Below are positions 13,194-25,944 of a stretch of DNA of 64,000 bases, piece by piece. Under the pieces are notes generated by a model. That model saw nothing but the letters and a program-made list of their open reading frames with translations, searched no databases and had not been told where the DNA came from. Position 1 is the stretch's first letter; each line of letters starts with the position of its first letter. Made by a program: the position numbers and the translations under genes. Source of the DNA: Phycomyces nitens (taxonomy: Eukaryota; Mucoromycota; Mucoromycetes; Mucorales; Phycomycetaceae); contig JAHRBC010000003.1 of assembly GCA_022702545.1 (NCBI GenBank), positions 3,038,001 to 3,102,000 on the forward strand, in the 5' to 3' direction.

Positions 13194-14564
13194 TTACAGT
13201 CGAGAAATCAAGTCTCGTTTCATAGAAATCGAGATCCGGAGGAGAGGGAGATGGTAGAGTAACAGACGCGTCCATTTGACCCACAGCAAAAACACCTGTT
13301 TTTGCCTCAGGGGGCTCCATCCTCTGCAGACCCTTTGGGAGATTTGGTGAATTGGGGTGGTAGTTGGGGTTCGGATGGTCTGGAGGGTGAGGAAGAAGAT
13401 GAGCCTGGCAAAGGTGATGTTGGACATGAATGGAGAAGGCCGGGGTTTTTTGAGAAGCGAAATGGCGTTGCGGACAAAGGTAGGCAGCCGGATTGCTGGC
13501 AAGCTCTGTCCAAAATGAAAGTGGTTATGCTGGTGAATGTGGTGGTGAATGTGCTGATGAGTATGCTGATGCTGTGCTGTGTTTGGGTGTGGTCGAGAGA
13601 ATGCCTGCACTGTCTCGAATAGTTCGTCCATCGCCTTTGCTAACCGTTTCTCACTGTGGAGGTACCTCGTGGAATGCTCCTTTGAGAAATCTGGAGCATC
13701 GCTGCCAACCGGATATCTGGGTGCCTCAAATTCAAAAGGATCCCGGGGATTCGGACAGGAACGAGTACGAACCAGCGGTGGTCTGGTGGCTTTAGTTGTG
13801 GTTAAAAGACTGGCACGTCCTTCTGCGATGAGGTATTCGACCGAACGACCTATTCGTCCAAGACTGTCATTCAAACCAGCATCACTAGACACTGTGGTTG
13901 GTGACAAAAGTGCGGCATCAGTTGAAATGTAACCAAGGTTACTGTGTTGTGCCCTGATCGGCGGCCTATAAAAGGAAAGAATAAGCCAGTCAGCAAGATG
14001 AGCCAAATGATGCGTGAATCTTAATTGCATTTGTATCCATGGCAACCTACTCGTATTTTGGTTGATTGTTTAGAGACAATGGCAATGACGGATAGACTTG
14101 TTCAAACCTAAAGGATCTTCACGTGTTAAATAAGATGTGTCCAATTGAAGTACTTTTGCATGCAAAACATATAGACACCAAATAGTCCGGATCTAATACT
14201 GATTAAAGATGATGAATAATAGGAATCGATCTACCTTGAGAAACGATCCTCGAGGTTCTGCATCATCAATTGAGTGTCTTTTATCGTCTTCTTCATCTCA
14301 AGACATGTCTGGTCAAGTTCGCACATCTAAAGCACAGTGGATATTAGTTAATTGGATCGTCTAGGATTCTCTGCAGATATTTCTCTTGTGATAATAAACA
14401 ATAATAATCACTCCACACATTCTAATTAGACATACTTTTTTTATCCACATATCCTGATGATTGTGAATAGAAGTATAGGCTGGTGGTGGAGCTGACTCTA
14501 GCAGAGTGTCTACCAGCGTAAACATCTTGGCATCGTCTAATGGGCTTCTTGCGAAGCTCGTCAT
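13194..14564 (-). CDS. Unknown protein with short coiled coil and His-rich stretch
   Basis: Not recognised. Exon 1 begins at 14564 (MTSFARSPLDDAKMFTLVDT). Two small exons near 14328-14236 and 14108-14050 give a likely helical segment, CELDQTCLEMKKTIKDTQLM, then EQVYPSLPLSLNNQPKYE. A large exon from about 13966 holds the rest. It contains LGRIGRSVEYLIAEGRASLL and a histidine-rich run with about a dozen His in 25 residues (HQHTHQHIHHHIHQHNHFHF). The junctions stay in frame, which supports a real gene. The 3' end is uncertain. The main frame is open to 13194 but becomes unusually hydrophobic and basic. A possible 46-nt intron near 13430-13385 would instead give a Pro/Ser-rich end stopping near 13307. 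No enzymatic motif is visible. Confidence 0.65.
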
Positions 14565-15032
14565 TTAAAGTGTATGAATGAAAGAAGGAACGTAACAAAC
14601 CCCAAGAATCAAAGGACAAAAAAGAATAATTCGTTTCAGTTTCTCCATATTGATGTACAACAATAGGAAATTGGGGGGGAAAACGTTTGGGCGCCGGTTT
14701 ATTGGCGGAGCACAGACTGCACATGGCTTTTGTTTTCACAATTAATCCCACTAGACAGGGTTGGTCAGACCTGCTCTTTGGCAATAAATGGTCACACCAG
14801 ACACTTCTTTACTCTATTGTTCTGTGCCAGCCATTTATTTATCTTTTAATTTTGGGTGAGTTTCTTTAGCAAAAAAAAGGGGAGAGAGAGTTTTGGACAA
14901 GAAGTGTTATTTGGCCGGTGCCGACCCAAAATATTGGTGAATACAACTAATGCAAGTATAAAATCAAGGAAAAGATCGAAATAGACGTCATATGTGGCAT
15001 TGCCTAAATCGTCCCCAAGCTTGGTGTTTCCA
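14565..15032. other. Intergenic region
   Basis: Between two minus-strand genes: the promoter of the His-rich unknown gene and the 3' UTR of the zinc-knuckle gene. Short antisense frames here lack coding character. Confidence 0.55.
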
Positions 15033-16902
15033 TTATTGCTTGTGCTTAGAATAGCCTCCGTGATACTGAGGTCTTCTGGCTCTAGAAGACTCGGGCATGT
15101 CAATGACTCCGCTCGAACTAGGCCTTGGAAGGATCTCAATGTGGCGTTGGTTACGAGGGAAATCAGCTTGGTAATCTACAAACCCTCCATTGTCTTGCCC
15201 TCCGACATTCATAGTTCCGGACCGGGTTGGTCTTGGCATCGACTCCCCTCCGAGCGCCTTCCAGTTATTGTTTCCCGTAGGTGCGTTCTGCCGTCCATGG
15301 TATGTGTCTTCAACTGGCCGTTGGTGGGTAAACTCATGTATATGGCCACCATCAAATCGATTGTTATAGTTGTTTTTAGACTTTTTGATGGGTGTAGACA
15401 AAGGTTGATCATGAATATGTCTCTTTTGTTTCCCATCATTATTTTGTTGGTAGGCCGGTTTGTGTTGTTGCTGGTACTGAGGCATAGAGGGGTTTGGTCT
15501 TTTGCGACGATTCGAGTCAAAAAAGTTATCCAGTTCGCCCGAACCATTATTGTCTCTACCACTGTCTCTTGAATGTGGTCCTCGACTATTATTTCCTCGA
15601 TTTCCATCTCTATTTCTTTGGTTGTCTGAAGGACCTGGGCTGGGGAAGCGAATATGGTCTCCTTGTTGGTATGGAGTAAATGAACTGGCCGAATGCTTTG
15701 CAATATTATTTTTACTGTAGCGGCCTCCGGGAAGAAGACTGTATTTACTAAACACAGTGGGAGTAATGGTGCTCAGGTTCTGCCTCATGTCACACTCGTC
15801 GCCATAATGATGACTGTCGCCACAATAGTAGCAATAGGGAGTAGTCTTTTTTTTGCCTTGGATTTCACCAACATACACATGGGCATTGGTTGGACAATGC
15901 TATATTCCAGTGGGCATTAACATACTATACCTGTAGTGCGACTATGAACTTACCGCAGAAATATGTTTGCTAGATCCACAGTTTACACAGTCTGTTGTCA
16001 CCTCTGCAAACTCACATTCCTAAGTTGGCCTGGTTAATAAACCCCTTTTAACCAGTCGACTGGCCATTTACCTCTTGTGAATGTCCACGGCGCTTGCATC
16101 TAGGACAAAACGTAGACGAGTAGCATCGATCTGGAGAGTGGCCAAGCAGTCCACACGATCGACACTAGATACTTTTCTTGTCAGACGAATATGAACTACG
16201 AAGCTCTTTGCCGGATACGTTTAATTATCTTGCCTACCGCAATACAGTTTTGTCTTTTGTGTCCTGGTGTGAAGCATAGATTGCAGATATTGATATGTGC
16301 ATTTTTCTTTGTTTTTGTTTTTGAAAGAGCAATCGTCTTATAAAAGTATCAAATGGGATCGTAAACAAGCTCGTCTGGTTGGATTTTTGTTTTTTTACCT
16401 GATCGTCAATCAGAGCCTGGAGCTTCTCACTCAATTCACGCTCTTCCTCAGACTCTGACTCATCCTCTACATAACGCTTTGGAGTGTCGAGATCTATGTA
16501 TCTAGTGATCTTTGGTGCGGTATTCTTTATCTCAATTTCCTCGACAGATTTGCTTGAAAAGCTTTCGTCTGAATCAGAATCATCACTTGAGCTAGACTCA
16601 TGCACTTTGAACTTTTCTTTGGAAGGACTAGCTTTAATCTCCGTTTCGCTATCATCGTCTGAATAACGGCTGGATGACTTTGTGGATCCTTTTTTAATAG
16701 GTCCATTTCCATACTGGGTCAAACTCATGATCTTCTCTTCAATGTCACTGTCGACCTTATCGCTGGAAACTCATAATGAGCCTTCAAATCAACCAATTTT
16801 TCAGAATATTTTCCTGAGAGAGATGGCTTACCTCTCTGAATCTGAGGCATCCTGTTCTTCATATTGGCGCAATAATTCTAGATCGTCGTCGTCTTCATAC
16901 AT
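15033..16902 (-). CDS. AIR1/AIR2/ZCCHC7-type CCHC zinc-knuckle protein (TRAMP subunit candidate)
   Basis: Air proteins are the RNA-binding subunits of the nuclear TRAMP complex, which oligoadenylates RNAs for exosome decay. The protein begins MYEDDDDLELLRQYEEQDAS, followed by an acidic Ser-rich region. A series of CCHC knuckles follows: CNLCFTPGHKRQNC, CRSCGLLGHSPDRC, CPRCKRRGHSQEEC, then CVNCGSSKHISAQC and CYYCGDSHHYGDEC. That is five knuckles in a row with the spacing seen in Air proteins. The C-terminal 250 residues are Asn/Gln/Arg/Gly-rich and low in complexity. The exons between knuckles are short, with introns near 16850-16770, 16400-16315 and 16230-15900. The knuckle number and acidic N-terminus fit Air/ZCCHC7 better than CNBP or retroviral Gag; function in TRAMP is inference. 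Confidence 0.82.
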
Positions 16903-19004
16903 GATTATAGACGAGTAACTTTTGTTGGACCGAAAGGTGCATAAAAAATTCGGCAGTGGCTTTGATGACGATGAGCGGGCTTACAACCCCGCAATGCAAA
17001 CCTCTGGTTTTTTTCTTTTTCTTTTTTTTTACTTGAATGTCCCTACTTCTTTGGCATCCAAGGGTTTCTTATGTTTCTTTCAATAAGCATGTATTTATCT
17101 AATGGTACATGTGATTATCATTGGTTTATTGATTCTTCAACTGCTTTGGCTAAATGAATAGAGTCCCCCAGATATACTATGGATTTTCATTATGAAGAAA
17201 TTACTATTTGCAGTAAATCTCTTCTTATTTTGGCTAATCAGTCGTGTCTTGGGCAACAAGCCATTCATTTCTCACATGCAATTGTCGTTTACCCTAACAT
17301 TAAGCTATATTTAATTGTGCTACGCTGTAACAGGCATATTAGTGATTGTGTGGGGGATGTGTATCAAAAACCTGGAGTTTGTTAAACGATAATATTTGGG
17401 CCACGACGTTTTTTTTTGGGAAATTATGTCTTTTGTCACCGGACATTCCAATTGTGACTTTATGTCCGGTGTCCGACAAACATGTCTGGTCCCTAACACT
17501 TTATTAAGGTTTTATAAATGGTATTGCTTTAATAAGGATTCTTAAATTATAATGATAAAGGTGGCATATTAACTGTACTTTATATCCTCATTGCCCTTTT
17601 GTGCCATTAATTGTAGACCTTACTATTAAGTTGGACATATAATAGCCAAATATGGTGACATTTGAAAACATTGTGTCTGGAGAAATGTTGATTCCCTGAT
17701 ATTGATTACCATGATTTTATTCAATTTTATTATTATTATTATTATTATTATTAAATACCATTGTGTCTAGTGTATTTTAATTTACAAGCCAATTGACACC
17801 TCCCACCTTGAAAAATGAGAAAACAAGGTGGTAATTGTTCTTTTTTGGTGGCTAGTCATTGTGTGCATAATGACTAGTATATACATCCTTCTCCTATTTA
17901 CGTCATTATCATGTATGTAAATTGCAATCTTGGACGTGAACAAAAGATCGTGTAAATTTTGAACTTTATAGAGTTCAGGGCCAAAAACATTAACGATGTT
18001 CAAATTGGCACCAATTTAGATGCTAGATTACTTCTTTCTTCTTCTTCTTCTTAACAGCAAAAATAACCCCAAAAGCCAAAGCATATTTCCAGGCTTCCTA
18101 TTAAGCATAAATATGATATACACTTGTGAATGTGTATATTAACACTAAAGACTTAAAGATAATATTTTAAACTGCTAGATAATCGTCAATTATATGATCA
18201 ATTTGAATCCAAGGACAAGAATACATAAATAAATAAATAAAAGATAGAGTGCTTGGGGCATCGAGTATTTTGTACCAAAGTCTGATTGAATATCTAGAAT
18301 AATATTTTTGTCAATTGAAAAAGATCTGACACTCAAGATGCAGTGCTTTATGGCATATGTAAAGATATTTGGCTAATTATATCTATATCTATATCTATTT
18401 ATTATTAAACTTTGCATTTGTTCAGGGAGACAGTCTGCTAATATTCCAATCATACATGTCGCTCTCAACCACAGCCATGGAGACATGATGCCCATTAATG
18501 CTTGGCCAGAGTTACAAGTCAAGTAATCTACAACGAGTATTTTTGGGGTCTGGGGAGACCACCAATTGGAGGCATTCTACCCTTGGTCATCACAATGCTT
18601 TTGTGCTTCAACAGGTGGTCCAATGCATGCAAGTTTTCTTGCTATTGATAAGGAGGATACCTACAATAATCAATGTACTTTCTAGATCTAGTCAAGTGAC
18701 CAGAGCCATGATTTGGTCTCGAATAAAGACTACTTTGGTGAGTGCAGCTACCAGATGAAATAAGTAGTAAAGATGTCTTTAAAAGGCTGTTGGAACATGG
18801 CTTCAGGACCCTCGAGTGCTATTCTCAGATGCACTTTTGGCCGGCACAATATATCAGCCGAAGATATAGGCTATACACCAAGGCGTTCGGCGATTGAACA
18901 ATTTATTGGCCGTATTAGGGTCAAGAAAAAATTGACCTGGAGCCAATGCGTACCTTGGTTTCTTTGGGCCTATCCGTTTACAAGAAATAATAAGCAGCAC
19001 AACA
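16903..19004. other. Gene-poor AT-rich region with a retroelement-like relic
   Basis: Two kilobases without a supportable intact gene. A broken Copia-protease-like reading frame lies at 17101-17385 (see separate entry). An ATT triplet run lies at about 17729-17754. Frames at 18498-18758 and 18773-19018 have somewhat coding-like composition but no family resemblance and no joinable structure. The last few hundred bases are the promoter region of the acyl-CoA-synthetase-like gene. Confidence 0.5.
17101..17385 (+). pseudogene. Possible Ty1/Copia-type protease relic
   Basis: One frame reads CDYHWFIDSSTALAK, then a stop at 17155, then continues in the same frame with RYTMDFHYEEITICSKSLL and ends VVYPNIKLYLIVLRC. 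The spacing resembles the Copia aspartic protease region, which has a W-x-x-D-S-G active site and, about 60-80 residues later, a V-L-Y-V-P-N-L-x-x-N-L-(L/I)-S block. The active-site glycine is serine here and there is an internal stop, so it would be inactive. The match is short and only suggestive; no integrase or reverse transcriptase was found nearby. Confidence 0.3.
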
Positions 19005-21487
19005 ATGAGTGGTTTTGAACTCGATACCACAAGCTATACCCTCCTCACATCAATCCTGACGGCTGCAGCCCTCTTGTCAATTCACAACACAAAGGGCCCT
19101 GACATTCATCCTCTTTTACTCAACACTCAATCAGATGTGTCGCGTCTAAGACATCCAGGCGAGAGTGCAATGTAAATTACCTTGTTTCTTCAACAGACTT
19201 GCAGGCCTGACAGTTGTTAACCATTGATTCACTAGTTATCGTTCTCGAATGTACCCAAATGGCTCGCCACTCTTGACTACGTTTGACCGCTCTGTACGCA
19301 CCCTGTGTGATCTGTATGAAGCTGGTGGACTGTCAAAGCAGAGAACGTCTCCTTTTGTTGGAAAGCACACCGAGGCTGGTGCATGGGAGTGGGTAAGTTT
19401 AGAATATAGAGCTACATGCGTCTTATCATTTATGTTGACCATTAATCCTATAGACTACTTATGGTAGATAAAATAGCTTTGAATGCTCTAGATAGAAAAG
19501 AAGACCAGCAATGAACGTGAAATGTGTTGTTTATAGAGGCCATTGGTAGCAAATCAAAGCACATTCAGGCCGGTCTTCGTACCTGGGCAGGTCTTGTACC
19601 TGTCTCTGGAAACGAGACTTCGTTTGTTGGCATTTACGCTTCTAATTCACCAGGTAATATAATATAATACAATATCCAATGTTATTGCTGGACTCTTGAC
19701 AATCTACTGAACCTTTTCTTTTTCTTTTTCTGGCTTTCTTGAATAGAAACGGTTGCAGTTGAACTGGGTAAGATATATTACCTTTCACTTGCCTACAAAG
19801 ACTGACACTGCTTTCTCAAGGCTGCCACTGTAACGGCCTTGTGACTGTGCCTATTTCTGTTCAGGCCACCTCATCGCATGTATCGCATGTGATTAACGAC
19901 ACGTTACTCAGAGTACTTGCGTTTGACCCTGTGTGCTTTGAAAAGGTCATATCTCTTGTCTCTGGTACCAGTGTCAAGTATATTGTTGCATTGGGATCAG
20001 TTGATCCGGCCAGCAAGGATGTCGCAAAAAAGGCTGGTCTTGAATTACTCACCCTCAAGGAGCTAGAGGTAGTAGGCCAATCTGGTGCAGTAGAGGCTGT
20101 TCGTCCAGGTAAAAAGAAGAAGAGTTTCTAGTCTGGGATATCGAGGATTGGTAATTAAATACGGGGTTGATTGAAAAAGGACCAAACGATATTGCTTCAA
20201 TTGTGTTTGATAGCTCTTCCAACCAGGTAAGCAGCCCATCTTGAAACTATGTGCAATTTTGACCACATTTGATTAGTATTTAACCATATTTCTTTAAAGT
20301 TGTCCAAATCCGGTGCCGTTCTTACTCAAAAGGTATGCTAAATAAAGGTATACAGCAAGGGTCAAGATGCGCTAACTCGTAAATGGATATTGATATTAAA
20401 AAAAAGAGTCTCTTGGCCAATGTTGGTAAGGATCTGCTATACTAATGATATGAAAAAAGGACACTCAAAAGTAACCAATTACCATTTGGACCTACAGCAA
20501 GCTATCTGATGGTATTGCCTCCTCAGCAAAAGATCACTTCCAACGACAGATTGCTTCACAACCTCCCTATCGGTAAGACCTTTTTCAAAATCCAAAAGAC
20601 TCATATTTTAATCGTGGTAAACAGACAATGTCCTTGGACATACGATCTCGAGCGTATTCTACTATGTTGGTGGATCAATTGCCTTTGAAGCTGACCAGCC
20701 CAAGACTGATGTAAAAGCAACGCTGACCAGAATATCCCAGGCAAAGCCAACAATCCTTGTCAGGTAAGAATACCAAAAAAAGAAACAGGTAATTAGTCGA
20801 AAAGCTGACGGTTTTATAGTGGTCCTCGCTTCTTGCATCAAGTCAAGGAAGTCATTGAGTCAAGCTATGGAAACTCTTTCCTCTTTAGACGTGGCTTCAA
20901 TAAGAAGTTGGAGTGCTTCAAGGAAGGTCGTCTGGTAAACGACAGCAAGTATGATATGCTGGTCTTTAGAGACATTCGACAGACTCTGTTTGGTGGAAAT
21001 CTGCGTGTTGTGTTTATAGATAACGGTGAGTATTGGACATATGGCATACATAAAGTGGATCTAGAGAGTGTTTCAAGAGATACTTATATGTTTTGGTTGA
21101 ACTACAGATGACAATACTGAGCCCATTGCACCCTTCCTTCGTGCTGTCTTGGGTGTTCAGGTACTAAAGACATTCAACCGAACTGAGACTAGTGGAACAA
21201 TGACAGCCTCCATGTTCTACGATTACAATGCTGACCCTGCTGCCTGTGGTGCTCCCTTGCCCTGTAATGAGCTCAAGTTGACGGATCTGACTGAGAATGG
21301 CTATACGGCCGAAGACAAGCCTAACCCTCGTGGTGAGATTTGGATCAGAGGAAACAACGTGTTTAGTGGTTACTGGAACGATCCAACATCTACTTCTGAT
21401 GTCATGGATGCCGATGGCTGGTTCATGACTGGAATAGTTGGTGAAGTGTTTCCAAATGGAACAGTCAAGCTTTTGGGTCGTAAATAA
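19005..21487 (+). CDS. Long-chain acyl-CoA synthetase-like protein with degenerate ATP-binding motifs
   Basis: Thirteen exons join in frame to 552 residues: 19005-19171, 19236-19392, 19454-19463, 19537-19653, 19747-19767, 19822-20109, 20180-20226, 20300-20332, 20407-20425, 20498-20572, 20625-20763, 20820-21025 and 21108-21487. Overall it follows fungal FAA/ACSL enzymes: AIYRSRMYPNGSPLLTTFDR, NETSFVGIYASNSPETVAVE, FLRAVLGVQVLKTFNRTET and GEIWIRGNNVFSGYWNDPT. The catalytic motifs are eroded. The P-loop (normally TSGTTGxPKG) reads DSSSNQLSKSG, the adenine motif YGxTE reads FNRTE, and TGD reads TGI. It stops right after LLGRK, so the C-terminal adenylation subdomain (about 100 residues or more) is absent. 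The N-terminus has a hydrophobic stretch (LLTSILTAAALLSI) that could be a membrane anchor. An active ligase is unlikely; a pseudoenzyme is the best reading. It converges with the GH47 gene, 107 bp away. Confidence 0.82.
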
Positions 21488-21594
21488 GCACACAATACCA
21501 AAATACCAAAATAACAATTGCAATCGCAATATCAATATCAAATAAATCTCAATAAACGCATAAAGATGGCAATGTATATTTCAGAAACAGTTGG

Positions 21595-24020
<2,426 letters not shown>

Positions 24021-24775
24021 GAAGGATTTGGGATTTGAAAAAGATTTATGGCTGGTTTAGGTATATTTGCTATACGCGGAGATGAACGTCGGGGTCACTG
24101 AATTTTTATTGTTACAGTGAATTTTAGACAATCGATATCATTGACTACAGGTCATCTTTTTATTTATTGATAAAGGAATAGATGAACAGGCTTTCAAGAA
24201 ACTATATTGCTTTGGCCATAAAGCAGAACATGAGAATTTGGTTATATTTACTGGCTAAAATCAATGGAATTACCAGGTTGGCAATGGGGTACCATGGCCA
24301 AATATATATCAAAAAAAAATGTCCTTGCAAGTTTCTGCCTTGGGAAATCTAAAAAGCTAGACAGAAATTAAGATTTTCCATAGTGAGATAAATATGCTAT
24401 TTTGATCTAAATGCAAATGTCTCTATAATTAGTTACATGCAAGAGAGAATATATGTACATTTATGCCTGTCAAAACATTGACTGTTTTAACACTGGTAAT
24501 CTAAAATTAACAATTATATAAATCTAAAGAATCCCAAATTCATCTCTACATTGACAGCTCTCTTGGCCACAAGACATATCTAGACCAAAGTTTGGTTCTT
24601 GGTCTTGATCCCTAGCAATATTTGCAATGAAAACGTACATAATTTGATACAACTGTTAAAAGATCTCTTTATTTTGGTATAAGCTAATCCATAATGAGTG
24701 ATAGACTATATGCTAGAAATCAACAGTAATTCGGTAGGCTCAGCCTATCTATATGTCAAGGAATATTGAATATTT
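24021..24775. other. Intergenic region
   Basis: About 750 bp of AT-rich DNA upstream of the GH47 gene and downstream of the GH45 gene. No gene, tRNA or notable repeat seen. Confidence 0.6.
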
Positions 24776-25944
24776 TTACTTGCGCTCGCAACCAGTCTTG
24801 GCAATGATCTCGGCAGGGCAAGTAACAGCCTTGAAGGTGACCTCTGGGTTGTCAGCGTTCTTGAACCATCCGAATCTCCACTTGCAACCAGCCTGCAACT
24901 GGGTAGGAAGCTTGTCGCACTCTGAAATAGAGCTAATACCGCCATAGCGAGCACCCCAGCCATCGGTGTTGGTGTTCCACTGGGACTGGCAGCCGTTGAA
25001 GTAGCCGACACCACCGCCGGGCATCTGCAAATCAAAGTGGTTGGTGCTGAGATCATCACCGGTGTTGGTGACCTGGACGACAAACTTCTTGCCAGCGACA
25101 GCAGTGTTGGTGAAGGTAAGCTCGTAACAGCCGCAGCAGAATGCAGAGGCACCGGCGCTACCGAGACTGGCAGCAGCGAAACCGTAGGCAAGGTCGTCAT
25201 TGACAACCCAGGGCTGGTTGTCATTGCACATGTAGGCCTGGCCGCCGACGCAACCGCTCTGGACATCGGAACCGAGACGGCTGACACCATCCTTGGCACA
25301 GGTGAGTACAGGCTTAGTTACAGAAGCCTTTCCGTCCCAGGCGCAAGAGGGCTTGCAGCAATCCCAGTAGCGGGTAGTGCGACCGTTTCCAGAGAAGCCA
25401 CCAGAAATGGGGCTGTAGCCAGTGTTGGAAGAGGAGGTGGTGGTGGCAGCCTTGGTGGTGGTGGTCTTGGTGGTGGTCTTGGTGGTGGTAGTAGTAGTGG
25501 CCTTGGTGGTGGTGACAGGGGCCTTGGTGGTGGTGGTGGTGGTGGCCTTGGTGGTGGTGACAGGAGCCTTGGTGGTAGTGGCAGCCTTGGTGGTGGTGGT
25601 GGTGGTGGTCTTGGGGTTACCCTGGACTTGATCTAATGGTTAAATGTGGGTAAGCTTCATTGTTCTCGAGCGAGTTGCTTTTGGAAACTAACCGTTGGGG
25701 ATACACTGAGAGTACCACTCGTTGTTTTCGGCACCTACACAGGTGAAGCCGGAGGTGCAGCAGGTGGGACCAGTCCACATCTTGCCTATAAAGATGGTTT
25801 TGTTTAGTTTATATCGGCAAAAATGCTGTAAAATTTACCGTCTCCAGACTTACCACCACACTGGCCATAGCCTTGGCTGCATTCAGCAGCGTAAGTGGAG
25901 CTGGCAGCGAGGAGAAGGGCGGAAGCGATGATGGAGAACTTCAT
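24776..25944 (-). CDS. GH45 endoglucanase with N-terminal CBM1 and Thr-rich linker
   Basis: A secreted endo-beta-1,4-glucanase. The signal peptide is MKFSIIASALLLAASSTYAA. The CBM1 cellulose-binding module follows: CSQGYGQCGG, then KMWTGPTCCTSGFTC and WYSQCIPN, with two introns inside or just after it. A linker of about 55 residues is almost entirely Thr, Lys and Ala (TTTTTTKAATTTKAPVTTT). The catalytic domain opens TTRYWDCCKPSCAW, the GH45 signature with the catalytic Asp, and the second catalytic Asp lies in NHFDLQMPGGGVGYFNGC. The cysteine pattern is intact and the domain ends TGCERK. An N-terminal CBM1 plus GH45 matches the RCE1/PCE1-type enzymes of Mucorales. Its long upstream gap may carry cellulose or catabolite control sites, which I cannot identify. 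Confidence 0.95.

Noticed and set aside
25037..25636. Plus-strand Gly/Leu-rich 199-codon frame
   Set aside because: Antisense to the GH45 Thr-rich linker and catalytic domain; the Gly-rich look is the reverse complement of ACC/ACT codons.
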